From positions 1-5,055 of the forward strand of contig JAQTXY010000183.1 in the NCBI GenBank assembly GCA_028688535.1: a stretch of 5,055 bases of DNA, given 5' to 3'. The notes under the pieces are model-generated. The model saw nothing but the letters and a program-made list of their open reading frames with translations, did no database searches and was not told the DNA's origin. Position 1 is the first letter of the stretch, and every line of letters begins with the position of its first letter. A program made the translations under genes and the position numbers. This stretch comes from Methanothrix sp. Its GTDB lineage: Archaea; Halobacteriota; Methanosarcinia; Methanotrichales; Methanotrichaceae. Positions 4,842 through 5,055 of the stretch are shown here, one piece after another.

Positions 4842-5055
4842 ATTGTAGTAGACCTCTTTATGATACTCATCCAACGCCTTGATGGTAATCTGATCCTTCT
4901 TGGCCATGAGGATGGCATCTGCCGCCGCCTGAGCGGCCTGAATGGTGGTGATGTAAGGCAGATGGTAGTCCACGGCGCTTCTGCGGATCTGAACCCCATC
5001 CTTGACCGACTGCTTGGTGGTGGGCGTATTGATGATCAGCTTGACCTCGCCGATC
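4839..5055 (-). CDS. carB: Carbamoyl-phosphate synthase large chain, C-terminal end (partial)
   Basis: The last 71 codons are present (frame from 5054, stop TGA at 4841-4839); the rest lies beyond the window. They read EVKLIINTPT, then RRSAVDYHLPYITTIQAA and a helical end with KALDEYHKEVYYN. This is the final part of the MGS-like allosteric domain of CarB, where LIINTP(T) and the IRR.A....P..T.. segment are hallmarks. CarB uses ammonia delivered by CarA, bicarbonate and two ATP to make carbamoyl phosphate in the cytoplasm for pyrimidine and arginine synthesis. In this family the terminal domain binds regulators such as UMP or ornithine; which one applies here cannot be read from the fragment. 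The tRNA pair lies about 110 bp downstream, beyond the long hairpin. Confidence 0.93.
   Translation of the reverse strand, partial: IGEVKLIINTPTTKQSVKDGVQIRRSAVDYHLPYITTIQAAQAAADAILMAKKDQITIKALDEYHKEVYYN

Noticed and set aside
4655..4882. Plus-strand 75-codon ORF beginning with GPTRFERM-type sequence
   Set aside because: It is the antisense translation of the tRNA-Val gene and the carB-end hairpin, a well-known type of false ORF.
4790..4999. Minus-strand 69-codon ORF overlapping carB
   Set aside because: It is in the wrong frame relative to the clear CarB C-terminus, and its composition is that of a shadow.

Overview
The window looks archaeal, most likely from a euryarchaeal methanogen; a Methanothrix/Methanosarcina-type organism is my guess and not proven. 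The evidence is AT-rich TATA boxes placed about 50 nt or less before start codons, GGTGAT/GGTGA Shine-Dalgarno sites (the archaeal 16S complement), two tRNA genes without an encoded CCA end, and T-tract rather than classical bacterial terminators.

Layout. Positions 1-314 (minus) hold the 5' part of an exported HAD-type phosphatase. It is divergent, across a 183-bp promoter region, from an exported aspartate/glutamate-racemase-family protein (498-1313, plus) whose first catalytic position is Ser instead of Cys or Thr. Two small plus-strand genes follow. One is a 68-residue protein with a membrane-anchor-like N-terminus (1452-1658). The other, too short for ordinary ORF calling, is a 48-residue hydrophobic protein (1772-1918) with a clear TATA box and SD site. 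A 10-bp hairpin (1988-2010) separates these from a decayed minus-strand region. There, 2037-2604 is the remnant of a PLP-dependent group II decarboxylase (start missing, internal deletion, frameshift), and about 2605-2944 holds open coding-like fragments in several frames that I cannot identify.

Positions 3103-4392 (plus) encode an exported protein made almost entirely of seven beta-propeller-like repeats. A possible 34-codon ORF with an SD site follows (4424-4528). On the minus strand the window ends with the 3' end of carB (carbamoyl-phosphate synthase large chain). Its stop codon sits in a perfect 20-bp hairpin, and tandem tRNA-Val(GAC) and tRNA-Phe(GAA) genes lie downstream, 5 nt apart.

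Functionally, the right edge is housekeeping (pyrimidine/arginine synthesis and translation). The left and middle parts are accessory: three exported proteins, two small membrane-type proteins and gene debris. The racemase and phosphatase share a control region and are both exported, but no common pathway can be demonstrated. I see no CRISPR array, transposase or integrase, and nothing that amounts to a multi-gene defence or conflict system. The most unusual items are the exported Ser/Cys racemase homologue, the well-signalled 48-residue membrane protein and the carB-end hairpin.
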